DNA of 51,865 nt from an uncultured Ruminococcus sp. (GTDB lineage: Bacteria > Bacillota > Clostridia > Oscillospirales > Acutalibacteraceae): positions 1-51,865 of the forward strand of contig CADBWP010000017.1 of the NCBI GenBank assembly GCA_902798365.1, read 5' to 3'. A model generated the notes under the pieces. The model worked only from the letters and a program-made list of their open reading frames with translations, was not told the DNA's origin and searched no databases. Made by a program: the position numbers and the translations under genes. Of this stretch, positions 41,287 through 49,997 are shown piece after piece. The stretch's first letter is position 1. Every line of letters begins with the position of its first letter.

Positions 41287-42957
41287 TTACCAACGCGCGT
41301 TGAGCTGAGCTCTTGCTGCGTTTCTCTTTTTCTTTTCGGTGTATCTTTGATATCTGGTCTTTTTGTCGCGCTTGAGCAGAACCAGGGCGGCAACGCCGAG
41401 GATTACTGCCACGAGCACAAGCCAGATCCAAACGTTTGCGGATCTCTTGACCTGAGCGGTTGCGGAATCGGAAGCAAGGGCGGAGGACTTCTCAAGAGCC
41501 TTCTCTGTAACCTTGTTTGCCTTTTCTACTGCCTTTACCGCGCTCTCGGAATAGGTCTGAGAGTCGCTTACAACGCCTGCGGGCTGTGTAGCTGCAACTG
41601 CGTCTCTGAGGATGGAGGGAACCGCGGGAGTCTCTGCGGACTGCTCCTCGGTCTCGCTCTCGGTCTGAGCATCTGCCTGTGCAGGCTGCTCGGCCTCTGC
41701 GCCTGCCGCTTCAACCTCGGGAGCCGTGTAGGCAACCGCGTCGTCGCTGAACAGCAGAGCGTAGGTCTCCTCGTCAAGCTCGCCCGTGCCGATAAGGCCG
41801 TTTGCAAGCTGGAAGCTCATAACGGCGTCGGATGTGTAGTCGCCGAAGTAGCCTGTTATCTCTATGCCGAAGTAACCAAGGTCTGCAAGCCTGTACTGAA
41901 GGTCGGCAACCGCGTTTGTGAAGTCGCCCTCAACGGGATAAGCGGGAGCGGGCTCGGTGGGAGCCTCCTCTGTCGCCTCCTGAGCGGGTGTTTCCTCTGC
42001 GGGAGCTTCCTCTGCGGGCTGCTCGGCAGGAGCCTGTGTGGTCTCCTCAACCTTTTCCTCGGGCTTTGCGGGAGCGTTGTCGGAGTAAAGCACCTCTCTG
42101 TCGGAGCCTGCTATACCGTCAACAAACAGTCCTGCGGCAGCCTGGAAGGCTCTGAACGCCGCGTCTGTAAGCTCGCCGAAGTCGCCGTCTATAGCGCCGT
42201 TGTAGTAGCCGAGCTCTGCAAGACGCTTCTGGATCTTAACCACCTCGTCGTCGTTTGAGCCCTTGCTCCATGTGGTGGGCTTGCTCTGCGACTGAGTGTC
42301 GCTGCTGCCCGAGTTGTCGGAGCTGCCCGAGCTTGCGGGAGCTTCCGCAACAGCCGAGGTGTCGGTCGGGGTTTTGCCCGAGTGACCCTTGGAGTCGAAG
42401 TAGTAGGTTTCGCCGTCGATGGTTCTTTGAGTATTTACTATGTACTCGCCGTTTTCATAATAATAGTAGTTGCCGTTGAACTCTTCCCAGCCGTTGTCGG
42501 GATAAGAGACAGCGGTAAGCTTGAACCAGCAATCCCAGTTGTTCCAGCCGCCGATCTCCTGGTAGCATACGCCGTAGTCATCTCCTCTTGCGTCAACCTC
42601 CATACCGTCCTCGATATAGACGCCGACGTGACCGGGTCTGGAAAGTCCGAGGCCGTGAACTCTCGGAACTCCGCTGCTTACATAACCCCAGTCTCTGCCG
42701 TTTGCCTGAGCGTCGGAGAGCATGCTGGTTCTGTTGCCGCCGCAATAAGAGTAGATGAGTCCGGAGCAGTCAACAGCTCCGGGAGTAGCGCCGCCCCATA
42801 CGTAGCTCCAGCCGCTGTAATAAGCGTTGAGCGACCATTCCGCAAGACCCGCGCCCGTGCCCGATGCGCCGGCAGACATGCTGCCGCCCACAACGCAGGC
42901 GCTTGTTACGGTAAGGGTGCTTAGGATAACCGCGCCAAGCTTTTTTATCCTGTTCAT
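41287..42957 (-). CDS. NlpC/P60 peptidoglycan endopeptidase with two peptidoglycan-binding domains and C-terminal membrane anchor
   Basis: A 556-residue secreted wall hydrolase. The signal peptide ends near 31. The NlpC/P60 domain (about 35-150) has Cys64 in AVDCSGLIYSYC and His110 in SRPGHVGVYIEDG, the catalytic pair. A choline-binding-like repeat (GNYYYYENGEYIVNTQ) follows, then two PG_binding_1 domains around LAELGYYNGAIDGDFG and YFGIEITGYFG, an acidic Ala/Glu/Pro/Thr linker, and a membrane helix VWIWLVLVAVILG with a long basic tail. It probably cuts gamma-D-Glu/diamino-acid stem bonds while tethered to the membrane. ATG 42957 has GGAGG 9 bp upstream, and a frame start at 42984 is rejected. 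The leader is long and contains palindrome TTGTTAACAA (43028-43037). Confidence 0.9.
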   Translation of the reverse strand: MNRIKKLGAVILSTLTVTSACVVGGSMSAGASGTGAGLAEWSLNAYYSGWSYVWGGATPGAVDCSGLIYSYCGGNRTSMLSDAQANGRDWGYVSSGVPRVHGLGLSRPGHVGVYIEDGMEVDARGDDYGVCYQEIGGWNNWDCWFKLTAVSYPDNGWEEFNGNYYYYENGEYIVNTQRTIDGETYYFDSKGHSGKTPTDTSAVAEAPASSGSSDNSGSSDTQSQSKPTTWSKGSNDDEVVKIQKRLAELGYYNGAIDGDFGELTDAAFRAFQAAAGLFVDGIAGSDREVLYSDNAPAKPEEKVEETTQAPAEQPAEEAPAEETPAQEATEEAPTEPAPAYPVEGDFTNAVADLQYRLADLGYFGIEITGYFGDYTSDAVMSFQLANGLIGTGELDEETYALLFSDDAVAYTAPEVEAAGAEAEQPAQADAQTESETEEQSAETPAVPSILRDAVAATQPAGVVSDSQTYSESAVKAVEKANKVTEKALEKSSALASDSATAQVKRSANVWIWLVLVAVILGVAALVLLKRDKKTRYQRYTEKKKRNAARAQLNARW

Positions 42958-43047
42958 TTCTATTACCTCCAAATCTAAGAACAAGTTTCTGTATTATGTA
43001 ACCGAATAATTACAATGCAAAAACAACTTGTTAACAAATTTGTAATA

Positions 43048-43076
43048 ATTATAGCAGACTTATTTCAAAAAATCAA
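43048..43076 (-). promoter_or_regulatory. Sigma-A promoter of the NlpC/P60 gene
   Basis: Minus strand TTGATT (43071-43076), 17-bp spacer, TATAAT (43048-43053). The palindrome TTGTTAACAA lies just after the -10, near the expected start point, and could be an operator. Confidence 0.85.
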
Positions 43077-43208
43077 CCCCTTAACCCCCATTTTTTTGAA
43101 ATCATGGCAATTTCGGTCATTTTGTTCAAGTATTATTTCTTATCAAGAATTATTTGGTGTGTATTAATTACAGTATTTCCAATTTTTGTAATTTTTTCTG
43201 TGAGAATT

Positions 43209-43243
43209 AAAAAACCGGCAGAAGCCGTTGAAGCCTCTGCCGG
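43209..43243 (-). terminator. Terminator of the methionine synthase operon
   Basis: CCGGCAGA / TCTGCCGG stem; six T residues follow on the minus strand. It lies 13 bp after the metH stop codon. Confidence 0.92.
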
Positions 43244-43255
43244 GTGATTTGTTGT

Positions 43256-45643
43256 TTATCCGAGAACCTTTTTTGCCGTATCGACGCTCTCCTTGGCGTC
43301 GCGGCAGTAATAATCCGCGCCTATCTTCATGGCGTATTCGCGCGTGAGCACCGCGCCGCCCACAAAAACAACACAGCGGCTTGTGCCGTCGGGGTTTTGC
43401 AGGGCGGGAGCCTCGCGCACAAGGCGGATGGTGTCCTCCATGCTTTTGAGCGTGGTGGTCATAAGTGCGGAAAGACCGATCATTTTTATGTTCTGCTCTA
43501 TAGCGGTATCAACCACTAACTGAGGGTCAACGTCCTTGCCCAGATCCACGACCGTATAGCCGTAGTTGTCAAGCAGCACCTTTACGATGTTTTTGCCTAT
43601 GTCGTGAATGTCGCCCTTGACCGTGGCGAGGATTATCTTGCCCTTGCTCACGTTTTCGCCGCCCTCTTTGCTGAGGCGGCGCTTTATCACCTCAAAGCAC
43701 TCCTGCGCGGTGTTGGCGCTTTGAATAAGCTGGGGAAGAAAGATCTTGTTCTTTTCAAAGTCCTCGCCCACCCTGTCAAGCGCGGGAATAAGCATGTTGT
43801 TTATAATGCTCATGGGCTCCGAGTCTTTGAGCAAAGCCTCCGTGACCGCCGCCGCCTCGGTCTTTAAGCCGTTATACACCGCCGTTGTCAGATCCATAGT
43901 CGTTTCGGACTTTGCCGCAGGCGCGGGAGCGGCGCTGTTGTACGCCTCGATGAACTCTGTAGAGTGCTTGTCTATTGAGGCGAGCACGCGGTAGGCGCGG
44001 ACGGCGCCCGTCATCGCTTCGACGTTGGGATTGATAATTGGCAGGTCAAGCCCCTCCTCGAGCGCCATGGTGAGGAAGGTGCTGTTGACCAGCTCGCGGT
44101 TGGGCAGTCCGAACGAAATATTTGAAACGCCCAGACAGGTTTTGCAGCCCAGCTCGGTCTTGACCCTGTGCAGAGCCTTAAGCGTCTCGCGGCACGCCTC
44201 CTGCTCGGCTGAAACCGTCAGCGTAAGGCAGTCGATATACACGTCGCGCCTGTCTATGCCCAAAGCCTCGGCGCGGCTGACGATCCGCTCGGCTATTCTG
44301 AATCTGCCGTCGGCGGTTTTCGGAATGCCGTTTTCGTCAAGGGTGAGTCCCACGACCGACGCGCCGTATTTTTTTACAAGGGGCAACACGGAGGAAAGGC
44401 TCTTTTCCTCGCCGTTGACCGAGTTGACTATGGGCTTGCCGTTGTAGCAGCGCAGTCCTGCCTCGAGCACGTCGGGCTTGGTGGAGTCGATTTGAAGCGG
44501 AGCGTCGCACACGCTCTGTATCGACTTGAGCACGCGAGTCATCATCTTTTTTTCGTCTATCTCGGGATGACCCACGTTGACGTCGAGTATCTCGGCGCCG
44601 CCGCCCACCTGACTGAGCGCCTGAGTGAGTATGTAGTCAATGTTGTTGTCAACAAGCGCCTGCTTGAACAGCTTTTTGCCCGTGGGGTTTATGCGCTCGC
44701 CTATTATCCTCGGACCGTTTATCTCAACAACGGTGCTCGCGCTGCAAACCGCGGTGTCCGCCGTTTTGGGGCAGGGAACAAAGCTTTTGCCGTCAAGCAT
44801 TTGTTTAAGCTCTTTTATGTATTCGGGAGTGGTGCCGCAGCAGCCTCCGGCAAACTTTACGCCGTATTTCAGCAACCCCTCCACACATTGGGCAAAGCGG
44901 TCGGGCATGATGGAATACTCGTTGCTGTTGGGGTCGGGCAGACCGGCGTTCGCCTTTACTATAAGGGGAAGGTCGGTGTATTTGGTCATCTCGGATATAA
45001 CGGGCTCGAGCTCGTCGGGGCCGAGCGAGCAGTTGACGCCCAATGCATCAACGCCCAGACCCGTGAGGGTGACCGCCGCCGCCGCGGGCGACACGCCCGT
45101 AAAGGTTCTGCCGCTGCGTTCAAAGGTCATTGTGGTCAAAACGGGCTTGCTGCTGTTCTCCTTTACCGCAAGCACCGCCGCCTTAAGCTCGTAAAGGTCG
45201 GTCATGGTCTCGAGCACTATGACATCCGCCTGCGCTCCTGCGACGATCTGCTGCCTGAAATACTCGTAGGCTTCCTCAAAGCGCAGGGTTCCGGCGGGCT
45301 CGAGCAGCATACCGATGGGACCGATGTCGAGGGCGACAAGCGCGTCGGTGCCCGCTGCGGCGTTTTTGGCGTTTTGAACGCCTGCCGCTATCACCTCTTC
45401 AACCGAATAACCGCTGTCGGCAAGCTTGTAGGCGTTTGCGCCGAAGGTGTTGGCATATACGATATCCGCGCCTGCCTCGATGTATGCCCTGTGGAAGGAT
45501 TCGATCAGCTCGGGGCGCGTAAGGTTCAATGTTTCGGGCGAATGGTCATATTGGGCGCCGCTTTTTTGAATAAGAGTGCCCATGGCGCCGTCCAGAATTA
45601 TATATTCCTTTTTTAAAAGAGTGTTAAAGTCCACAATGTTCAC
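43256..45643 (-). CDS. metH: Cobalamin-dependent methionine synthase, without reactivation domain
   Basis: A 795-residue MetH-type enzyme. The homocysteine module (1-300) has zinc ligands Cys205 (VNCSLG) and Cys268/Cys269 (GGCCGTTP). The methyl-folate module (about 310-570) has GERINPTGKKLF and IDSTKPDVLEAGL. The B12 cap and Rossmann module follow with KGDIHDIGKNIV (DxHxxG, the cobalt-ligand His). The protein ends there: the C-terminal AdoMet-binding reactivation domain of E. coli MetH is encoded by the preceding separate gene. The start is GTG at 45643 and overlaps that gene by 20 bp; no ATG is placed well. It is the last gene of a metF-led operon. Confidence 0.95.
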   Translation of the reverse strand: MNIVDFNTLLKKEYIILDGAMGTLIQKSGAQYDHSPETLNLTRPELIESFHRAYIEAGADIVYANTFGANAYKLADSGYSVEEVIAAGVQNAKNAAAGTDALVALDIGPIGMLLEPAGTLRFEEAYEYFRQQIVAGAQADVIVLETMTDLYELKAAVLAVKENSSKPVLTTMTFERSGRTFTGVSPAAAAVTLTGLGVDALGVNCSLGPDELEPVISEMTKYTDLPLIVKANAGLPDPNSNEYSIMPDRFAQCVEGLLKYGVKFAGGCCGTTPEYIKELKQMLDGKSFVPCPKTADTAVCSASTVVEINGPRIIGERINPTGKKLFKQALVDNNIDYILTQALSQVGGGAEILDVNVGHPEIDEKKMMTRVLKSIQSVCDAPLQIDSTKPDVLEAGLRCYNGKPIVNSVNGEEKSLSSVLPLVKKYGASVVGLTLDENGIPKTADGRFRIAERIVSRAEALGIDRRDVYIDCLTLTVSAEQEACRETLKALHRVKTELGCKTCLGVSNISFGLPNRELVNSTFLTMALEEGLDLPIINPNVEAMTGAVRAYRVLASIDKHSTEFIEAYNSAAPAPAAKSETTMDLTTAVYNGLKTEAAAVTEALLKDSEPMSIINNMLIPALDRVGEDFEKNKIFLPQLIQSANTAQECFEVIKRRLSKEGGENVSKGKIILATVKGDIHDIGKNIVKVLLDNYGYTVVDLGKDVDPQLVVDTAIEQNIKMIGLSALMTTTLKSMEDTIRLVREAPALQNPDGTSRCVVFVGGAVLTREYAMKIGADYYCRDAKESVDTAKKVLG

Positions 45644-46268
45644 CGCTCTTTCTGTATTTGCAGGTTTTGCCGAGACTGCACACGGCGCAGCCGCGCCGCT
45701 TTTGTTCTATCGGCGAATCCGATATTCCCATAACCGCCGTTACGGATTTTGCGGGAGTGAGCAGCATGCTGTCGCTTACCGTCAGCCCGATCTTTCGCGC
45801 CGCGTCAAGCCGCTGCAGAATTATCCTTTGCAGCTCCAACGGATAATCTCCGTAGCCCGGGCTGAAGCGGAAGGTAAGGTATTTGCCCGGAAGCTTTGCG
45901 GCGATCTCTTCATCTGCCATGACACAAGCCTGCTCTATGGCTGCGCTTGCAAGGCTGTCGAGCACCACGGCTCGCGCCATGTCGCGTATCTGATATACGC
46001 GGATAAGGCGGTCAACCTGCGCGCCCAGCGTAGCGCAGAACAGCGCCGCGCTTTGACAGCCGGCAAGGTGTTTTTTTACGGCGCTGCCCATGGTTATTTC
46101 GTCGCAGGGCAGGTCAATGACCGAATACAGGTATTTCGGCGCGGCGCAGCTCAAAAGCTCTGCCTCGCACTCGCCGAGCAGCCGCTCCATAGCCTCGTTC
46201 ATCTGCACGCCCGCGCCGCCCAGATAGCGCACCGCCTCGCTTTTGTTAACGGCTTTAAGAGTTATCAT
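45624..46268 (-). CDS. Free-standing MetH reactivation-domain protein
   Basis: A 214-residue protein matching the C-terminal AdoMet-binding activation region of cobalamin-dependent methionine synthase. FRFSPGYGDYPLELQ is the RxSPGYG AdoMet motif, preceded by the helical ALFCATLGAQVDRLI region. The C-terminus ends in a cysteine-rich tail (CAVCSLGKTCKYR), which full-length MetH proteins do not have and which could bind metal. It overlaps metF by 4 bp (ATGA) and metH by 20 bp. The likely role is to reductively remethylate cob(II)alamin on MetH in trans, with a flavodoxin or ferredoxin as electron donor. Confidence 0.9.
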   Translation of the reverse strand: MITLKAVNKSEAVRYLGGAGVQMNEAMERLLGECEAELLSCAAPKYLYSVIDLPCDEITMGSAVKKHLAGCQSAALFCATLGAQVDRLIRVYQIRDMARAVVLDSLASAAIEQACVMADEEIAAKLPGKYLTFRFSPGYGDYPLELQRIILQRLDAARKIGLTVSDSMLLTPAKSVTAVMGISDSPIEQKRRGCAVCSLGKTCKYRKSGEHCGL

Positions 46269-47128
46269 AGCAGGGTCTTTACCGCCTGTGTGATTTTTTG
46301 AGCCACATAGGGGTTGTTCATGGTATATAAATGTATGCCGTCAACGCCGTTGGCGATGAGATCTACTATCTGCTCCACGGCATAGGCTATGCCTGCGTCG
46401 CGCAACGCCTCGGGACGGCTCTCGTACTTTTGCATTATCTTAACAAACTTGGGCGGCAGGCTGGCTCCGCAGAGCGACACCATGCGCTCGATCTGCTTTT
46501 TGTTTGTCACGGGCATTATGCCTGCCTCTACCGGCACGTTTATTCCGGCGATTTTAGCGCGCTGCAAAAAGCCGTAAAACACAGCGTTGTCAAAAAACAG
46601 CTGGCTGATAAGATGCTGCGCGCCCGCGTCAACCTTTTTGCGCAGGTTGAGCACATCGGAAACCTCGTCGCTGCTTTCGAGGTGAACCTCGGGATAGCAC
46701 GCGCCGCTAACGTCAAAGTCGCCGTGCGCGTGAATATAGGCGCAAAGCTCGCTTGCATAGCGGAAGTCGCGCTTTGGCTCAACGCCGGGAACATAGTCGC
46801 CGCGCAGGGCAAGGATGTTCTCTATGCCGTTTTGCTTAAAATCCTCGAGCGTTTCGTCTATCATCTGACGTGTGCTGTTAACGCAGGTGAGGTGCGCCAC
46901 CGACTCCACACCGAAATCGCGCTTGATCTTGGTGGCGATCTCGCAGGTGCGGCTGTGACCGCCCGTGCCGCCTGCGCCGTAGGTGACGCTTACAAAGTCG
47001 GGGCTGAGGGCGCAAATCTCCTCAAGCCTGCCATACACCGATTCGATGGGCGAATCCTTTTTGGGCGGAAACACCTCAAAGGAAAACACGGTTTTATCTT
47101 TTGACTCAAACAGAGTACTTATTTTCAT
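46265..47128 (-). CDS. metF: 5,10-methylenetetrahydrofolate reductase
   Basis: A 287-residue TIM-barrel flavoprotein making 5-methyl-THF, the methyl donor for MetH. SFEVFPPKKD at the N-terminus contains the catalytic Glu, and FVSVTYGAGGTGG, ALRGD and QLFFDN are the FAD and folate segments. Length is typical for the short bacterial MetF. AAGGTG lies 9 bp before the ATG. First gene of the metF-reactivation-metH operon, from a clear promoter; I see no S-box or other SAM riboswitch in its short leader. Confidence 0.96.
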   Translation of the reverse strand: MKISTLFESKDKTVFSFEVFPPKKDSPIESVYGRLEEICALSPDFVSVTYGAGGTGGHSRTCEIATKIKRDFGVESVAHLTCVNSTRQMIDETLEDFKQNGIENILALRGDYVPGVEPKRDFRYASELCAYIHAHGDFDVSGACYPEVHLESSDEVSDVLNLRKKVDAGAQHLISQLFFDNAVFYGFLQRAKIAGINVPVEAGIMPVTNKKQIERMVSLCGASLPPKFVKIMQKYESRPEALRDAGIAYAVEQIVDLIANGVDGIHLYTMNNPYVAQKITQAVKTLL

Positions 47129-47155
47129 GTTATCACACCTTGTTTAGTTTAAAAC

Positions 47156-47184
47156 AGTATAACACACTTTTTCACACTTTACAA
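47156..47184 (-). promoter_or_regulatory. Sigma-A promoter of the metF operon
   Basis: Minus strand TTGTAA (47179-47184), 17-bp spacer, TATACT (47156-47161). The leader to the ATG at 47128 is only about 20 nt, too short for a riboswitch. Confidence 0.85.
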
Positions 47185-47201
47185 TAAAAAAATAGTATCG
47201 C

Positions 47202-47228
47202 AAAAACCCCGGCGCGCCTGCACCGGGG
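47202..47228 (-). terminator. Terminator of the transglutaminase-like gene
   Basis: CCCCGG / CCGGGG stem around a 10-nt GC-rich loop at 47207-47228; five T residues follow on the minus strand. Confidence 0.88.
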
Positions 47229-47250
47229 TCTGTGTTTATTGCTGATGATA

Positions 47251-49119
47251 CTATTGTCTTAAGAATGAAATGATCTCTGCGACCACCTGCTGTATCATGG
47301 TGGCGTCGTTGATAGTCACGTTTCCGTCAAAATCAACGTCGGCCATGTTCCACTCGTCGTCGGTCAGCTCAAGATACGCCGCAAGATAACGCTGTATAAT
47401 GGTGACGTCCTTGATGGAGACTCTGCCGTCGTTATCCACATCTCCCCTGAGCCGTTCGGGAACTGAGGGTGCGGTGGTACCGGCAACCGTAGTCGGCTCT
47501 GCCGTGGTGGGTTCTGCCGTGGTAGGCTCTGCAGTTGTAGGCTCCGCCGTTGTGGGCTCCGCCGTTGTGGGCTCTGCGGTTGTGGGCTCCGCCGTTGTAG
47601 GCTCTGCCGTTGTGGGCTCAGCGGTTGTGGGCTCCGCCGTTGTAGGCTCCGCCGTAGTAGGCTCCGCTGTGGTGGGCTCTGCCGTGGTGGGCTCCGCTGT
47701 GGTGGGCTCTGCCGTGGTAGGCTCCGCTGTGGTGGGCTCCGCCGTGGTGGGCTCAACCGTCGTAGGTTCCTCGGTAGTAGGTTCCTCCGTAGTGGGTTCC
47801 TCCGTGGTCGGTGGCTCTGTCGGTCTGACCCTGTGCAGGCAATCCATTATATAGGAAAGCGATCTCTCGTGGTTGGGGTTGTCGGTGAGCGCGGCGTAAA
47901 GCTTGTCGTCGAGGATCTTCAAGCCGAAAACCTCGGTGTTATAGGTGAGGGGCAGCTCCATAATAAAGCGGTGCTCCTCCTCGGCGTCAAACACATAGAG
48001 CGTGGAGGGGCCGTTCAGGTACAGATAGCCGTCCTCCTCAACAAGCGCGGTGTAGCCGTCGCTCCACACATAGCCGCCCTCAAGACCGCCCCTCCAGTAA
48101 GAGGTTTTATAGTCTCTTATCTGCCTGCTTGAGTCGGTGGCGAGGTTATAGATCACAAACTCCTTTTTGTGAGAGCTTGAGTTGATGTTGTCCATTACAT
48201 AGTAGCCGTTTGGGGTGGGAAACAGCTTGGTGTTGAAGTGGTGGAAATCGTAGTTGTCAAAGCGCGTGTCGCCGCCCGTGAAGGAGCTGGTGTAGCCGTA
48301 GTGGCGCTCGTCGGTCTGAAGCCCCTGAATAGCCGCGTCGCTGAGCAAAAACAGCGTGTGACGCACAATGCCGGGCTTGTCGGGAAGCGGATCGTCCCAG
48401 GTGAGGTCAACGTTGTAATAAACGCCGTCTATGCACACCTTGTTCCATTGGTGCCCCATGCCGTTGGGACCGCCCGACTCAACTATCTCGGTTTTAACGC
48501 CGACCTGAGCCAGCAGGAAGGAATAAACCTCGGAATAGCCGTAGCACTTGCCCTTGGCATTTACCATAAAATCATAGGTTTCGCCCGTGATGAGGTAGCT
48601 GCCGTAAAGCGCAAGCTCATCGTGCAGAATAAGCGCCTTGTCAAAGTCGCTCATATTGTTATCGACTTTTCTGAGGAAATAACGGGCGCGCGAATAGAAC
48701 TCCTGCCTCATAACAGCTACTTCCTCGGGGGTGTTTCGGTAGCTCGGAAAAATGCAGTAGATATAGAAATCTCTGCCGTTGGTGCTGTACATGTTTGCTC
48801 CGAAGCCGTCAAGGAAAAACAGCTCGGGATGAGTCCTGTCAATGACGGTCAAAAGCTTGTTGGCGTCGATGGTGACGGGCACCTTCATTGCGCTGACATT
48901 TACGGATGTTTTCATCTCATAAATCTCATTTGCAAGAAGATCCACAAGCTCTTTGTTTTCCTGATAGAACTCTTCATACTCACTTATATATCCAAAGGTC
49001 TGCATATTCAGCTGCGGAGCTGCCGCAGACGCGGTAAGTGTGACCGAAAAAGAAGCAAGCGCAAATATCACGAACAGCAGAACGGCTGTTATTTTATTGA
49101 AAAAACCATTTCTGCCCAT
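47251..49119 (-). CDS. Secreted transglutaminase-like protein with Thr/Pro linker and dockerin
   Basis: A 622-residue secreted protein. The signal peptide ends near residue 33. The transglutaminase-like core has a full triad: Cys192 (GKCYGYSEVYSFLL), His223 (GMGHQWNKV) and Asp238 (YNVDLTWDDP). A beta-propeller-like or sandwich stretch follows to about 430. A linker of about 20 EPTTA-type units (433-550) leads to a type I dockerin with calcium loops DVDNDGRVSIKD and DVDFDGNVTIND. In this family the enzyme is often a protease or deamidase rather than a crosslinker. ATG 49119 has AAAGGAG 8 bp upstream; a GTG 9 bp earlier is too close to it. It is monocistronic. Confidence 0.9.
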   Translation of the reverse strand: MGRNGFFNKITAVLLFVIFALASFSVTLTASAAAPQLNMQTFGYISEYEEFYQENKELVDLLANEIYEMKTSVNVSAMKVPVTIDANKLLTVIDRTHPELFFLDGFGANMYSTNGRDFYIYCIFPSYRNTPEEVAVMRQEFYSRARYFLRKVDNNMSDFDKALILHDELALYGSYLITGETYDFMVNAKGKCYGYSEVYSFLLAQVGVKTEIVESGGPNGMGHQWNKVCIDGVYYNVDLTWDDPLPDKPGIVRHTLFLLSDAAIQGLQTDERHYGYTSSFTGGDTRFDNYDFHHFNTKLFPTPNGYYVMDNINSSSHKKEFVIYNLATDSSRQIRDYKTSYWRGGLEGGYVWSDGYTALVEEDGYLYLNGPSTLYVFDAEEEHRFIMELPLTYNTEVFGLKILDDKLYAALTDNPNHERSLSYIMDCLHRVRPTEPPTTEEPTTEEPTTEEPTTVEPTTAEPTTAEPTTAEPTTAEPTTAEPTTAEPTTAEPTTAEPTTAEPTTAEPTTAEPTTAEPTTAEPTTAEPTTAEPTTAEPTTAEPTTVAGTTAPSVPERLRGDVDNDGRVSIKDVTIIQRYLAAYLELTDDEWNMADVDFDGNVTINDATMIQQVVAEIISFLRQ

Positions 49120-49228
49120 TACATACACTCCTTTAGTTTATTATATCAAAGCTAAAAAAAACTTCAATGCGCATAACAACGATAATACAGGGCTGTTTTT
49201 TGCTATATTGCACAAAAAATTTTCTTTT

Positions 49229-49258
49229 GTAATAACAATTGATGATTATTCATATAAT
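49229..49258 (+). promoter_or_regulatory. Possible sigma-E-like promoter of spoIIID
   Basis: GTAATAAC (49229-49236), 14-bp spacer, CATATAAT (49251-49258), resembling the sporulation sigma-E -35 and CATAxxxT -10 pattern. The -10 also fits sigma-A, but no sigma-A -35 is at the right distance. Low confidence. Confidence 0.4.
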
Positions 49259-49278
49259 CAATCAAAGGAGGGCTTGCG

Positions 49279-49530
49279 TTGACAAAAACGGTAAAGGAAC
49301 GCGCGGCTATGCTGGGCGAGTATATTACGGAAAACAAAACGACGGTTCGCGCAGCGGCACAAAGGTTTGGAATAAGCAAAAGCACGGTACATAAGGACGT
49401 CAGTCTGCGGCTTCGCTCGATAGACCCGCCGCTTTACAGGCAGGTGAGAGCCGTGCTCGACATAAACAAGCAGGAACGCCACATTCGCGGCGGACTTGCA
49501 ACCAGAAGAAAATACAGGCAGCACATATAA
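49279..49530 (+). CDS. spoIIID: Sporulation transcriptional regulator SpoIIID
   Basis: An 83-residue DNA-binding regulator of mother-cell genes. The helix-turn-helix lies at about 20-45 (TTVRAAAQRFGISKSTVHKDVSLRL), followed by the LYRQVRAVLDINKQERHIRGGLATRRKYR tail that is nearly diagnostic of SpoIIID. The start is TTG at 49279, preceded by AAAGGAGGG at 49265-49273. It is divergent from the dockerin transglutaminase and monocistronic. Its presence implies a sporulation programme, at least ancestrally. Confidence 0.95.
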   Translation: MTKTVKERAAMLGEYITENKTTVRAAAQRFGISKSTVHKDVSLRLRSIDPPLYRQVRAVLDINKQERHIRGGLATRRKYRQHI

Positions 49531-49532
49531 AC

Positions 49533-49566
49533 AAAACCCGGAGCCTGTCGGCTCCGGGCTGTCTTT
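49533..49566. terminator. Bidirectional terminator after spoIIID
   Basis: Perfect stem CCCGGAGCC / GGCTCCGGG with a 4-nt loop (49537-49558). A TTTTG run follows on the minus strand and CTGTCTTT on the plus strand; it ends two convergent genes. Confidence 0.88.
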
Positions 49567-49583
49567 AAAATTCTGTTTTAGGA

Positions 49584-49997
49584 TTACGCCTGGCTCTTAA
49601 GCTGGAATGCGCCGAAGGTGTAAAGGCCGGGAATTACAAGACCGAGCAGCAGCGAGAATACGTTGAAGCCGGAGCCTGCAACCGCACCGAGAATAGCGGA
49701 AACAACGGTGCAAACCGCGGTGATGATACCGAAGATCATAAGAGTCTGCGCCTTTTCGGGCTTCTGCCAGTTGAGCACGCCCATAAAGCCAGCAACGATC
49801 TCAAAAATTACCGAAACAAAGCTGAAAATGATGGAAACCCAGTAAATGCCGAGGTTAACCTGCATCTGGCTTTCGTTAACAATACCCTGAGCTACACCCA
49901 TAACTGCAATAGCCACGATAGTTACGATGGCAGCGATTATGCCGGCAATAATCATGATAATGCTGACTACCTTTAAAAGTGTTGATCCTTTTGCCAT
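49584..49997 (-). CDS. Small four-helix membrane protein of unknown function
   Basis: A 137-residue protein with four hydrophobic segments (IIMIIAGIIAAIVTIVAI, IYWVSIIFSFVSVIFEIVAGFMG, LMIFGIITAVCTVVSAILGAV, LLLGLVIPGLYTFGAF). I do not recognise a family. The lysine-containing loop NWQKPEKAQ and the repeated small residues suggest an embedded helical bundle. AGGAGG-like sequence precedes the ATG, and an extended -10 (TGGTATAAT, 50047-50052) lies upstream. It is monocistronic and bordered by terminators. Confidence 0.75.
   Translation of the reverse strand: MAKGSTLLKVVSIIMIIAGIIAAIVTIVAIAVMGVAQGIVNESQMQVNLGIYWVSIIFSFVSVIFEIVAGFMGVLNWQKPEKAQTLMIFGIITAVCTVVSAILGAVAGSGFNVFSLLLGLVIPGLYTFGAFQLKSQA

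Noticed and set aside
47129-47201. SAM riboswitch (S-box) ahead of metF
   Set aside because: The promoter lies only about 20-30 nt before the start codon, leaving no space for an S-box fold.
47470-47820. 15-bp tandem repeats as a regulatory iteron array
   Set aside because: They encode the EPTTA linker of the dockerin protein in frame; no origin features are nearby.
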